This document shows positions 16,460 to 25,636 of a stretch of DNA of 64,000 nt, one piece after another. The stretch's first letter is position 1, and each line of letters starts with the position of its first letter. The stretch is taken from contig CAVTTJ010000010.1 of assembly GCA_963737575.1 (NCBI GenBank), positions 1 through 64,000 on the forward strand, read 5' to 3'. The notes beneath the pieces are model-generated. The model had not been told where the DNA came from, did no database searches, and worked only from the letters and a program-made list of their open reading frames with translations. The position numbers and the translations under genes were made by a program. Source of the DNA: VRUE01 sp963737575. GTDB lineage: Bacteria > Actinomycetota > Thermoleophilia > Solirubrobacterales > 70-9.

Positions 16460-17921
16460 TCACCACCGGCTGGTGATGACCTTCTTGCGGGTGTAGAAGT
16501 CGACCGCGTCGGTGCCGTTTGCGTGGAGATCGCCGTCCATCGAGTCCTTCCAGCCCGAGAACGGGAACCAGGCGACCGGCGCCGGGACGCCGATGTTGAC
16601 GCCGAGCATTCCGGCCTCGGCGCCGTAGCGGTAGGCGCGGGCGGCCTCACCCGAGGAGGTGAAGATCGCGCCGGCGTTGCCGTAGCGCGACCCGTTCAGG
16701 AACTCGAGGGCGGAGTCGAGGTCGGGCGCGTCGACGACGGTCAGCAGCGGGCCGAAGAGCTCGTCGCGGGCCAGCTCCGACTCGGCGTCGGCGACGGCGA
16801 TCGTCGGCCCCAGCAGCGTCCCCCCCGGCCCGGCGTCGCCGCGGCCGTCGAGCAGGAGCTCGGCGCCCTCGCCCTCGCCGCGCTCGATCGCCGCCGCGAC
16901 GCGCTCGCGCGACTCGGCCGAGACCATCGGGCAGACGTCGGTCGCCGGATCCTCGCCCGCCCCGACGCTGAGCGCGGAGGCGGCGGCAACGAGGGCCTGC
17001 GCGGACCTCGGCCCGGCGCTCCTCGTCGCCGACCGCGACGCACACCGAACCCGCCAGGCAGCGCTGGCCGGCGGCGCCGAAGGCCGAGCCCATGATCGCC
17101 GGCATCGAGCGCTCGAGATCGGCGTCGGGCATCACGACGAGCGAGTTCTTCGCCCCGCCGAGCGCCTGCACCCGCTTGCCGCTCGCGGCACCGCCCTGGG
17201 CGATGATCCTCGCCGTCTCCGCCCTGCCGACGAAGGAGACGGCGTCGATCTCGGGCTCCTCGAGGATCGCGGTGACCGCGTCGCGGCCGCCGTGAACGAG
17301 GTTGACGACGCCGTCAGGTATCTGCTCGACCGAGTCGACGATCTCGGCGATCAGCGCCGCCGGCCGCGGGTCCTGCTCGGAGGGCTTGAGGATGAAGCTG
17401 TTGCCGCAGGCGATCGCGTAGGGCAGGAACCAGAGCGGGATCATCGCCGGGAAATTGAACGGGGTGATCGCGGCGACGACGCCGACCGGCTGGCGCACCA
17501 GCTCGACGTCGACCCCGGCGGCGACCCCCTCCAGAGTCTCGCCCTTCAGCAGGTGCGGGATCGCCGCCGCCGACTCGACCGACTCGATCCCCCGCCCGAC
17601 CTCGCCGTCGGCGTCGGCCAGCGTCTTGCCCATGTCGGCGGTGACCAGCGCCGTCAGCTCCTCGCGGCGGGTCAGCAGGCCGTCGCGCAGCGCCAGGACC
17701 GCCCGCGCTCGCTGTTGCGGCGGCACCGCGCGCCAGCCGGGCTGCGCCGCTCTGGCGGCCTCGGCCGCAGCGCGGACCTCGGCCGCGCCGCTCAGCGGCA
17801 CCAGCGCCGACACCTCACCGGTGGCAGGGGCGACGTCGTCGAGCGTGCCGACCCCCTCGACCTCTCGCCAGGCGCCGCCGATGTAGTTGCGGAGCCGCTC
17901 CGTTGCCACCGTCGAGCTCAT
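16460..17921 (-). pseudogene. mmsA: methylmalonate/malonate-semialdehyde dehydrogenase-type aldehyde dehydrogenase, frameshifted
   Basis: A CoA-acylating aldehyde dehydrogenase resembling MmsA. Diagnostic segments are TPFNFPAMIPLWFLPYAI, the ALGGAKNSLVVMPDADLE motif and the catalytic cysteine in GQRCLAGSV. After VGDEERRAEV at about 16995 the frame is lost. The C-terminal part (DELFGPLLTVV; PFSGWKDSMDGDL; FYTRKKVITSRW) continues in another frame to a stop at 16460. One extra G in the GGCC run of 16991-17000 would explain it. Its ATG overlaps the potC stop (ATGA), tying the enzyme to the polyamine transporter. It could oxidise malonate semialdehyde formed from beta-alanine, or a related semialdehyde. 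Confidence 0.87.
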
Positions 17922-18766
17922 GCCGTCGCCGATCCGGTCGCGGGAATCATCGTCGTCTCCTGCTCGGGCCGCACCGCCGCCATCCTTTCGGCGCGGCGCT
18001 GCTGCCAGGTCGCGTAGCCCATCGCCGAGACGGTGGTGAAGAAGAGGAGCATCGCGATCACGTTGACTTCAACCGGGATCCCGCGCTGGGCGGCGCCGAA
18101 GATGTAGAGCGGAAATGTGACCGTGGTCCCCGAGTTGAAGTTGGAGATGACGAAGTCGTCGATCGAGAGCGCGAAGGCCAGCATCGCGCCGCCGAAGATC
18201 CCCGGCATGATCAGCGGCAGGGTGATCAGGCGGAAGGTGTGGAACGGGCTGGCGCCGAGGTCCTTGGCCGCCTCCTCGAGGTTGCGGTCAAACCCGATCA
18301 GGCGCGAGCGGACGACGATGACGACAAAGCTGATGCAGAACATGACGTGGGCGATCAGCAGCGTCTCGAACCCGAGCGAGATGGCGCCCCAAAGGAGGAA
18401 GAACGAGAGTAGTGCGGCCCCCATCACTACCTCCGGCGTCGCCAGCGGGATCACGATCAGAAAGTTCGCGAGCCGCCTGCCAAAGAACTTGTGGCGGACC
18501 AGCGCCAGCGCCATCAGTGTCCCGATGACCGTCGAGATCGCAGTTGCGAGGACGGCGAGTTTGAGGCTGGTCAGGAGCGCTTCGGTCAGTTCTTCGCGAC
18601 TGAACGCGTGGGCCCAGTGTTCGAAGGTGAACCCGACCCACGTGTAGTTGTACCTGCCAGTCGGATCGTTGAACGAGAAGATAAAGATGACGACGATCGG
18701 GATCAGCAGGTAGAGCACCACGAGCCCGGCGACGATGTTCAGCGCGTGCTCCCGCAGCCACTTCAT
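17918..18766 (-). CDS. potC: polyamine-type ABC transporter permease (PotC-like)
   Basis: Inner-membrane permease of 282 residues with six predicted helices and the BPD-transport EAA loop (LEEAAKDLGASPFHTFRLITLPLI, residues about 155-178, where the ATPase docks). The order ATPase, binding protein, PotB-like, PotC-like matches spermidine/putrescine systems. It overlaps potB (upstream) and the dehydrogenase (downstream) by 4 bp each. The C-terminal ~35 residues are a polar cytoplasmic tail. Confidence 0.92.
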   Translation of the reverse strand: MKWLREHALNIVAGLVVLYLLIPIVVIFIFSFNDPTGRYNYTWVGFTFEHWAHAFSREELTEALLTSLKLAVLATAISTVIGTLMALALVRHKFFGRRLANFLIVIPLATPEVVMGAALLSFFLLWGAISLGFETLLIAHVMFCISFVVIVVRSRLIGFDRNLEEAAKDLGASPFHTFRLITLPLIMPGIFGGAMLAFALSIDDFVISNFNSGTTVTFPLYIFGAAQRGIPVEVNVIAMLLFFTTVSAMGYATWQQRRAERMAAVRPEQETTMIPATGSATA

Positions 18767-19623
18767 CGCGCCTCCTCCCCCATCAGCGCCTCGGACCCGG
18801 CGAAGCGGATGTAGATCACGACCAAGATCATGATCAACACCATCAATACGAAGGAGAGCGCCGCCGCCGCCGGATAGTCGGCCTGGCTCAGGTAAAGCGA
18901 CTGGATGACGTTGCCGATCATCCTGTTGCCGGCGCCGCCGAGGAACTGGGCGTTGACGTAGTCGCCCGCGGCCGGGATGAAGGTCAGCAGGGTGCCCGCG
19001 ACTATCCCGGGCAGCGAGAGCGGCAGCGTCACGCGCAGGAAGCTCTGGGTGGCGGAGCTATAGAGGTCCTTCGCCGCCTCGATCAGCCTTCCGTCGATCC
19101 GGTCGAGGCTGGCGTAGAGCGGCAGGATCATGAACGGCAGGAAGTTGTAGGTGAGCCCGGCGATCACGGCGCCGCTGGTGGCCAGCACGTGGCCGCTGGG
19201 AGCGAGGCCGACTGCCTTCAGCACTTCGGTCACCGGGCTTTCGTCGGAGAGGATCGTCTCCCAGGCGATCGTCCGGATCAGGTAGGTGGTGAAGAACGGG
19301 GCGATGACCGCGAACAGGAGTGCGTTCTTCCACCGGCCGGCCTTAAACGCGATCACGTAGGCCAGCGGATAGCCGATGACCAGCGTCAGCAGCGTCGCCG
19401 TCCCCGCGTAGAAAAAGGAGCGGACGAACTGGGTGTCGTAGGAGGAGAGTGCTTCGCTGTAGTTCGACCAGTTCCAGCTGAATTCGAGGCTGCCGACGAA
19501 CCCCGACTCGAGCGATAGTTTGGCGAGGAAGTAGAGCGGGACGACGAAGAAGAGGACGAGCCAGATCGTCCCCGGCCCGAGCAGGAAGTAGGGGACGGCG
19601 CGGCGGCGGAGGGTGGCGATCAT
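18763..19623 (-). CDS. potB: polyamine-type ABC transporter permease (PotB-like)
   Basis: A 286-residue permease with six helices. The first periplasmic loop is long (~residues 38-70) as in PotB, and the EAA-type coupling loop reads LIEAAKDLYSSATQSFLRVTLPLS. It forms the translocation pore with the PotC-like subunit, whose start it overlaps by 4 bp. It lies 37 bp downstream of the binding-protein gene. Polyamine specificity is inferred from family resemblance and the catabolic neighbours. Confidence 0.92.
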   Translation of the reverse strand: MIATLRRRAVPYFLLGPGTIWLVLFFVVPLYFLAKLSLESGFVGSLEFSWNWSNYSEALSSYDTQFVRSFFYAGTATLLTLVIGYPLAYVIAFKAGRWKNALLFAVIAPFFTTYLIRTIAWETILSDESPVTEVLKAVGLAPSGHVLATSGAVIAGLTYNFLPFMILPLYASLDRIDGRLIEAAKDLYSSATQSFLRVTLPLSLPGIVAGTLLTFIPAAGDYVNAQFLGGAGNRMIGNVIQSLYLSQADYPAAAALSFVLMVLIMILVVIYIRFAGSEALMGEEAR

Positions 19624-19660
19624 GCCACCGACTCCGCGTTGCCCGCGCCGCCCATACCTC

Positions 19661-20822
19661 TCAGCCGTTCAGCACCGCGTTGAACGCCCCGATCACGTTC
19701 TGTTCCTCTTCGCCTTCGAGCGGCGGCGTCGGCGAGCACGTCTTCGTGAATTCTTCGCTGGGGAAGATGAGCGGGTTTTTCGCCAGTTCCGGATCGCTCT
19801 TTTCGAATATCTGTTTGACGCCTTCGACCGGTGTCACGTAGTTGACGTATTCGGCGATCTGGGCCTGGTTTTTTGGTTCGTAGACGTAGTTCATGAATGC
19901 CTCGGCAGCGGTCGGGTTCGGCGCCCCGATCGGGATCACCATGTCTTCGGACCACAGCATGCAGCCCTGGGTCGGCACCCGCCATTCGAGGTTCGGGTTG
20001 TCGGCCTGGAGCTGGACCGCGTCTCCCGACCACCCGATCACCGCAGCGGCGTCGCCGCTGGTCAGGTCACGCGCGTAGTCGTTGCCGGTGAAGCGTCGGA
20101 TCTGGCCAGATTCCGCGGCGCCCTTGATTTTTTCGATCGCCTTCATCCAGTCGGCTTCGGTCGCAGTCTCGAGGGTCGGTCCCTTCGCACTTCATCACCA
20201 ACGGCACCGTTTCCCTGACTTCGTTGAGGAAGTCGACCTTGCCCTTGTATTTGGGGTTGAACAGGTCGCAGATCGAGCGCACTTCAGGCGCCAGTTCTTT
20301 GTTGACGATGATCCCGGTCATCCCGCTCTGCCAGGGCACCGTGTAGGCGCGGTTCGGGTCGTTAGGCGGGTGGCGCAGGCTCGCCAGCAGGTTCCGTTCG
20401 ACGTTGGGGAGGGCCGACTTGTCGAGGTTCTGGAGGTAGCCCAGCTTGTACATTTTGTTCGTCTCGTAGCCGGCGAGGACGAAGATGCTGCGGCCGCCCG
20501 ATTCGCCTTCCTGCAGCAGCGGCTGCATCTTGCTGAAGAATTCTTCGTTCGAGTTGATGTCCTCGATGTACTTCACGCTGATCCCGCTCGCCTTTTCGAA
20601 GTTGGGGACCGTTTCCTTGTCGATGTAAAGCGGCCAGTTCGAGATCGTGAGGCTGCCCGACGGTTTCGTTTCCAGCTTCACGGTCTGAACTTCCTTGCTG
20701 CCGCCGCCTTCGATCCCGCCGCCGCCGCCGCAGGCGACGAGGCCGATGGCCGCCGCAAAGACGGCCACCGCGGTCGCTGCCAACAGCGAGGCCCGTCCTC
20801 TCCCCTTGTCACTGCTGCCCAT
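19661..20822 (-). pseudogene. potD: polyamine-binding lipoprotein (PotD-like), frameshifted
   Basis: Extracytoplasmic substrate-binding protein of the Pot system. It has a lipoprotein signal (lipobox LVAC followed by glycines), the PotD-like opening of the mature domain (LTISNWPLYIDKETVPNFEK) and SGMTGIIVNKEL in the hinge region. At about 20183 (TCCCTTC) the frame breaks. The rest (EADWMKAIEKIKGAAESG; MVIPIGAPNPTAAEAFMNYV; EEFTKTC) continues in the neighbouring frame to a stop at 19661. The ATG at 20822 is preferred over GTG 20829-20831 because AGAGAGG precedes it at a good distance; it overlaps the end of potA by 14 bp. Confidence 0.87.
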
Positions 20823-21993
20823 CCGACTCACCTCTCTTGGTTGATGCGAGCTCTCCGTCGCCGGAGGCTCCGTTTGCCTCGCTGCTCAAGTTCCCGGTCA
20901 TCGACTCCCGCACGACGTGCATGTGCTCCGGCTCCCAGCTCAACCCGACCGGCACGCCGCCACCGGGGAGGCGGCGCCGTTCTGCCTCGCTCGCGTTAGG
21001 GACGAGGACGGTCATCCGCACGCCGTCGCCGAGGTCGACCACGATCTGCGTCGAGGTCCCGAGGTAGAGGGAGCTTTCGACCGTCCCCTCGACCCTCGGC
21101 AGACCGTTCGACGAGCCGGCTCCGTCCAGCGAATCGATCCGCAGCTTCTCGGGCCTGACCACGGCGTGGCAACGGTCGCCGGGCCGCAGATTCGATGTGT
21201 CGGCGCTCAGCGCCGGCCCCTGGTCGAGCTGGACCTCGCCGGAAGCGGTGACCTTGGCCGGCATCAGGTTCGAGACACCGATGAACCCAGCGACGAAGGT
21301 GGTCTCGGGCTGGTCGTAGACGGTCTCCGGGTCGGCGACCTGCTCGACACGGCCGTGATTCATGACGGCGATCCGGTCACTCATCGTCAGCGCCTCCTCC
21401 TGGTCATGGGTGACGTAGACGAAGGTGATCCCGACATCACGCTGGATCCGCTTCAGCTCAACCTGGAGCTCCTTGCGAAGTTTCAGGTCGAGGGCGCCGA
21501 GCGGCTCGTCGAGCAGCAGCACCTTCGGCAGGTTGACCAGCGCCCGGGCCAGGGCGACGCGCTGCTGCTGGCCGCCGGAGAGCTGCGACGGGCGCCGTTT
21601 CGCCTCGGCCCAGAGGCCGACCCGCTTCAGCTCGGCCTCGACCCGATTGCCGATCTCCTCCTTCGCGACCCGCTTGCGGCGCAGCCCGAAGGAGACGTTG
21701 TCCTCGACGCTCATGTGCGGAAAGAGGGCGTAGCTCTGGAAGACCGTGTTGGTCGGCCGCCTGTGCGGCGGCAGCCCGCTGACGTCATCGCCGTCGATCC
21801 GAACCGTCCCCTCGGTCGGCTGCTCAAAGCCGCCGATCATCCGCAGCGTCGTCGTCTTCCCGCACCCGCTCGGCCCCAGCATCGTGAAGAACTCACCCTC
21901 CGCAAGCTCGAGCGTGAGGTCGTCGACGGCGAGGATGTCGCCGAAGCGCTTGCTGACCCCGCTGAGCTCGACGCTTGTGCTTCCGTTCTCCAT
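20809..21993 (-). CDS. potA: polyamine-type ABC transporter ATP-binding protein (PotA-like)
   Basis: ATPase of 394 residues energising the PotBC permease. In order it has Walker A (GPSGCGKTT), Q-loop (FQSYALFPHM), signature (LSGGQQQRVALARAL), Walker B (LLLDEPLGALD) and the H-loop (VTHDQEEAL). A C-terminal TOBE-type regulatory domain (~residues 245-365) precedes a polar tail unusual in ending with Glu/Lys/Ser-rich sequence. It is first of the pot genes; 65 bp separate it from the universal stress gene upstream on the same strand, so the whole 24019-16066 stretch may be one transcript. Confidence 0.95.
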   Translation of the reverse strand: MENGSTSVELSGVSKRFGDILAVDDLTLELAEGEFFTMLGPSGCGKTTTLRMIGGFEQPTEGTVRIDGDDVSGLPPHRRPTNTVFQSYALFPHMSVEDNVSFGLRRKRVAKEEIGNRVEAELKRVGLWAEAKRRPSQLSGGQQQRVALARALVNLPKVLLLDEPLGALDLKLRKELQVELKRIQRDVGITFVYVTHDQEEALTMSDRIAVMNHGRVEQVADPETVYDQPETTFVAGFIGVSNLMPAKVTASGEVQLDQGPALSADTSNLRPGDRCHAVVRPEKLRIDSLDGAGSSNGLPRVEGTVESSLYLGTSTQIVVDLGDGVRMTVLVPNASEAERRRLPGGGVPVGLSWEPEHMHVVRESMTGNLSSEANGASGDGELASTKRGESDGQQ

Positions 21994-22058
21994 CTAACTC
22001 GAACTCCGAATCTGCATCTACCGCCTCATTCCACTGATCCGGTCATTTGAAACTAGCG

Positions 22059-22478
22059 CTATCCCCCCGTCGGCACGACGAGCACCGGGCGCTTGGAGGC
22101 ATACAGGAGCTTGTGCGGGGTCGAGCCGAGGATCACCTGTTTGAGAGGCGTTTCGCCCTGGCTGCCGACGACGATCATCCTCGCGTCGCATTCCTCCGCA
22201 ACCTCGACAAGCGCGTCGACGGCACGCTTGGCGACAAGCTTCACCTCGTGTGGGACGCCGCCGGCCTCGGCCCTCTCGCGGGCACCTGCCGTCACCTCCT
22301 CGCCGAATTCCTCGATCGCCTCCTCGTGGTCGGCGATCTCGCCACCCCAGTAGCCGGGCGGTGCGTAGCCGAAGACGATCACGACGCCGTCTCCGAGATC
22401 GCGGGCCATTTCCAGCCCCTTGTCCAGGGCCACCTTGCCGCGCTCCGACCCGTCATAGCCGACGACTATCTGGCTCAT
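22059..22478 (-). CDS. universal stress protein (UspA family)
   Basis: A 139-residue single-domain UspA protein. The C-terminal nucleotide-binding signature G2xG9xG(S/T) is complete (VVGSQGETPLKQVILGST), so it is likely of the ATP-binding subclass. Its ATG overlaps the stop of the APC permease (ATGA). A Usp domain coupled to a transporter is often found as a regulator of that transporter; here this is an inference from translational coupling. Confidence 0.92.
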   Translation of the reverse strand: MSQIVVGYDGSERGKVALDKGLEMARDLGDGVVIVFGYAPPGYWGGEIADHEEAIEEFGEEVTAGARERAEAGGVPHEVKLVAKRAVDALVEVAEECDARMIVVGSQGETPLKQVILGSTPHKLLYASKRPVLVVPTGG

Positions 22479-24019
22479 TTCGTGAACCCATCTTCGATCG
22501 GGGTTTCGCCCTCGAGGAATCCGGCCGGCACGACCCCCGCCTTTCGTCGGAAGAAGTCGGGCAGCGCCCGCCACTGGATCACCATCAGGACTACGCCGAG
22601 CACCATGAAGAAGACCGCGATCACGAGCGGCGGGCCCAGGCCCAGCCACGAGTTCCCCGATTCCGAGTTGGCGGGGTCGGCGAGTTCGATCGCGTTCTTG
22701 ACCAGCAGATAGAAGAGGATCACACCGCCGAGCACCGGCCCGACGCCGACGAAGAAGAAGTTCTTGACGCTGCGCAGCAGCTCGCGCCTGTAGTAGATCG
22801 CGCAGGCGAAGCCGGTGATGCCGATGTAGAAGGAGATCATCAGGCCCAGCGCGGCCAGCGAGTCGAAGAGGATGTCTTCGCTGATCAGGGTCAGGCCGAC
22901 GTACCAGAGGATCGACAGGCCGCCCATCCAGATCGTCGAGAGGTGGGGGGTCAGATAGCGCGGGTGGACCTTGCCGAGGCTCTTGGGCATCGCCTTCGCC
23001 CGTGCCATCGAGAGGGTGGTCCTCGCCGCCGGCAGGATCGTCGTCTGGGTCGACGCCGCTGCCGAGGTGAGGACGGCGATGATCAGGAGTTTGTCGAGCG
23101 GCGAGCCGAAGACTTCGCTGCCGAGCGAGCTGAGAACGTCTTCCTGGTTTTCGACCAGGCTGTGGACCCCTGCGTAGGACTGGGCGGCGAAGGCGACGAC
23201 CACGTAGATCCCGAGCAGGATCAGGGTGCTGATCACCGTCGCCTTGCCCGGCGCCTCGGTCGGGTCCTCGGTCTCCTCGTTGACGGTTGCCGTCGTGTCC
23301 CAGCCCCAGTAGATGAACACCGCCAGCAGCATCCCGGCGGAGATCTCGCTCGGGCTGAGGGAAAACGGGTTCAGCCAGGAGAGGCTGGGGTCGATCGACC
23401 CGGACGGAGCCGAGCCCGCGTAGACCTTGATGATCGCGACCACCGCGAACAGCGCCAGGGTGATGATCTCCGCCGCCAGCAGCCCGATCTGGGTGCGGGC
23501 GGAGAGCTCGATCCCGATCACGACGATCGCCGTCATCAGCAGGATCCAGACGACGCCGACCGCAGTCACGGCGGCGGTCGAGGCCGCCGCCGAATCCCAG
23601 CCGACGAGGAGGAAGGAGTAGAGGCCGGCGATCTGGGCGAGGTTCGCCATCACGACGATGTCGGTGACGACGATCACCCAGCCGACCATCCAGCCCAGGT
23701 GCGGCCCCATCCCCAGGGTCACCCATGAGAAGCTCGTCCCGCAGTCGGGGTCGGCTTTGTTCATGTAGTAGTAGGCGCCGGCGACGAGGAACATCGGGAT
23801 GAAGCTGACCAGCAGGATCGCGGGCGAACCGAGCCCGACGGCGGCGGCGACGAAGCCCAGGGTCGCGGCGAGACTGTAGCCGGGAGCGGTCGAGGCCACT
23901 CCGATGACGACGCTGGATGCGAACCCGATCGCGTTCTTCTTCAGGCCCTTCTCGCCGCTGCTCGGGACAGGACCGGTGCTCGGGGTCGCTTCGCTCGCTG
24001 GGACAGCTGCGCTCTCCAT
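22475..24019 (-). CDS. APC-superfamily amino acid/amine permease
   Basis: A 514-residue permease with about 12-14 membrane helices. The first helix contains IGVASTAPGYSLAA, the unwound substrate-binding segment of APC carriers, and SFSWVTLGMGPHLGWMVGW is typical of helices 2-3. The divergent aminotransferase/PucR genes and the downstream pot genes suggest an amine or amino acid such as putrescine, GABA or beta-alanine as substrate. A GAGAGGAG ribosome site precedes the ATG, and a hairpin (24041-24059) lies just before it. Confidence 0.9.
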   Translation of the reverse strand: MESAAVPASEATPSTGPVPSSGEKGLKKNAIGFASSVVIGVASTAPGYSLAATLGFVAAAVGLGSPAILLVSFIPMFLVAGAYYYMNKADPDCGTSFSWVTLGMGPHLGWMVGWVIVVTDIVVMANLAQIAGLYSFLLVGWDSAAASTAAVTAVGVVWILLMTAIVVIGIELSARTQIGLLAAEIITLALFAVVAIIKVYAGSAPSGSIDPSLSWLNPFSLSPSEISAGMLLAVFIYWGWDTTATVNEETEDPTEAPGKATVISTLILLGIYVVVAFAAQSYAGVHSLVENQEDVLSSLGSEVFGSPLDKLLIIAVLTSAAASTQTTILPAARTTLSMARAKAMPKSLGKVHPRYLTPHLSTIWMGGLSILWYVGLTLISEDILFDSLAALGLMISFYIGITGFACAIYYRRELLRSVKNFFFVGVGPVLGGVILFYLLVKNAIELADPANSESGNSWLGLGPPLVIAVFFMVLGVVLMVIQWRALPDFFRRKAGVVPAGFLEGETPIEDGFTK

Positions 24020-24040
24020 CCGTCTCCTCTCGTGCTCCCG

Positions 24041-24059
24041 CCGCCACAGAAAGTGGCGG
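24041..24059 (-). promoter_or_regulatory. perfect 7-bp hairpin in the permease leader
   Basis: CCGCCAC-AGAAA-GTGGCGG forms a 7-bp perfect stem with a 5-nt loop, 21 bp upstream of the APC permease ATG and next to its ribosome site. It could be an mRNA leader hairpin or a protein-binding palindrome. Which of these applies is not decided by sequence. Confidence 0.4.
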
Positions 24060-24130
24060 TCAGATTGGACGCTACGCTCAAGGTGCTTTCTGGCACAAGG
24101 GGCGGATACCCCAATTTTTGGCCGCTCCGT

Positions 24131-24145
24131 TGTACATCTTGTACA
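24131..24145. promoter_or_regulatory. candidate operator (paired TGTACA) in divergent permease/aminotransferase region
   Basis: TGTACA-TCT-TGTACA lies about 100 bp from each of the two divergent start codons. Each hexamer is itself a palindrome, so the 15-bp element is both a direct and an inverted repeat. It stands out in an AT-richer stretch of an otherwise GC-rich window. PucR is encoded two genes away and is the obvious candidate binder, but no PucR consensus is claimed. Two TTGACC boxes (24162-24167 and 24170-24175) lie downstream and could serve as -35 elements for the aminotransferase. Confidence 0.45.
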
Positions 24146-24242
24146 TGAGAGATCCGTTTGCTTGACCCATTGACCACTTGAAGGTGAGCCGTTTCGGAGC
24201 TAGCTTTGTCCATATCGTCGTAGCCGAGCAAGGAGGGTCCCA

Positions 24243-25628
24243 ATGGCTGTAGCGGAGCATGTGAGCTCTGAGACAGGCACCGGCCTGCAGGAGATGGCAA
24301 GGCGGCACCTGTGGATGCATTTCTCCCGCATGGGCGCCTACGGCGATGAGAAGGAGATCCCGATCATCGTCCGCGGCGATGGCTGCTATGTCTACGACGA
24401 GCACGGCAACCGCTATCTCGACGGACTCTCGGCCTTGTTCTGCGTCAACGCCGGCCACGGTCGGACCGAGCTCGGCGAGGCCGCCGCCCGCCAGGTCGAA
24501 GAGCTCGACTTCTACACGCTCTGGAGCTACGCGCACCCGCGGGCGATCGAGCTCGCGACCCGAATCGCCTCGTTGGCGCCGGGCGACCTGAATCGCGTCT
24601 TCTTCACCTCGGGCGGATCGGAGGCCGTCGAGTCGGCGCTGAAGCTCGCGCGGAACTACCACCGGATGCTCGGCAAAGGCCAGAAGCACAAGCTGATCGC
24701 CCGCGAGATCGCCTACCACGGGACATCGCTGGGCGCCCTCTCGGCAACCGGCATCACCGACCTGCGCTCGCAGTTCGAGCCGCTCGTGCCGGGCGGCTGT
24801 CACGTCCCCAACACCAACGTCTACCGCTGGCCGGAGGACCGCCACCCGCTCTGGGCGGCGAACGCGATCGAGGAGCGGATCGAATTCGAGGGGCCCGAGA
24901 CGGTCGCCGCGGTGATCATCGAGCCGGTCCAGAACGCGGGCGGCTGTTTCGTTGCTCCCGACGGCTATTTCCAGCGCGTGCGCGAGATCTGCGACCGCCA
25001 CGACGTGCTGATGATCTCCGACGAGGTGATCTGCGCCTGGGGCCGCCTCGGGCACTGGTTCGGCTGCGAACGGTTCGGCTACACGCCGGACCTGATCACC
25101 GTGGCGAAGGCATTGACGTCGGCCTATGCGCCGATGGGCGGCGTTATCGCCTCCGACCGGGTCGCCGAGCCGTTCATGGACGGCGATGCCTCCTTCGCCC
25201 ACGGCTTCACCTTCGCCGGCCACCCGATCGCGTCGGCGATCGCGATGGCCAACCTCGACGTCTTCGAGCGCGAGGACCTCTGCGGCCACGTCCTGGCCAA
25301 GGAGGGCGAGTTCCGGCAGATGCTCGAGTCCCTGCACGAGCTTCCAATCGTCGGCGACGTGCGGGGGGCCGGCTACTTCCATGCGATCGAGCTGGTCAAG
25401 GACAAGGAGACGAAGGAGAGCTTCGACGACCGGGAATCCGAGGAACTCCTGCGCGGATTCCTGTCGGGAGAGCTGTACCGCAGCGGCCTGATCTGCAGGG
25501 CCGACGACCGCGGGGACCCGGTGATCCAGCTGGCGCCCCCGCTGATCGCCGACACCGATCAGTTCGAAGAGATCCATGACGTCCTCCACGACGTCCTGAG
25601 CCAGGCCTGGAAGCGGATTCACAAGTAG
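24243..25628 (+). CDS. class III omega-aminotransferase (putrescine/beta-alanine/GABA type)
   Basis: PLP enzyme of 461 residues that moves the terminal amino group of a diamine or omega-amino acid to pyruvate or 2-oxoglutarate. The fold-type I class III pattern is clear: FTSGGSEAVESALKLAR, the aspartate in MISDEVICAWGRLG, and the PLP lysine in TVAKALTSAYAPMGG. An AAGGAGG ribosome site precedes the ATG. With alanine dehydrogenase and two semialdehyde dehydrogenases nearby, a pyruvate-dependent enzyme of the SpuC or beta-alanine:pyruvate type fits best. The substrate itself is not decidable here. First gene of a plus-strand operon with pucR 8 bp behind. Confidence 0.93.
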   Translation: MAVAEHVSSETGTGLQEMARRHLWMHFSRMGAYGDEKEIPIIVRGDGCYVYDEHGNRYLDGLSALFCVNAGHGRTELGEAAARQVEELDFYTLWSYAHPRAIELATRIASLAPGDLNRVFFTSGGSEAVESALKLARNYHRMLGKGQKHKLIAREIAYHGTSLGALSATGITDLRSQFEPLVPGGCHVPNTNVYRWPEDRHPLWAANAIEERIEFEGPETVAAVIIEPVQNAGGCFVAPDGYFQRVREICDRHDVLMISDEVICAWGRLGHWFGCERFGYTPDLITVAKALTSAYAPMGGVIASDRVAEPFMDGDASFAHGFTFAGHPIASAIAMANLDVFEREDLCGHVLAKEGEFRQMLESLHELPIVGDVRGAGYFHAIELVKDKETKESFDDRESEELLRGFLSGELYRSGLICRADDRGDPVIQLAPPLIADTDQFEEIHDVLHDVLSQAWKRIHK

Positions 25629-25636
25629 GGCCACGG

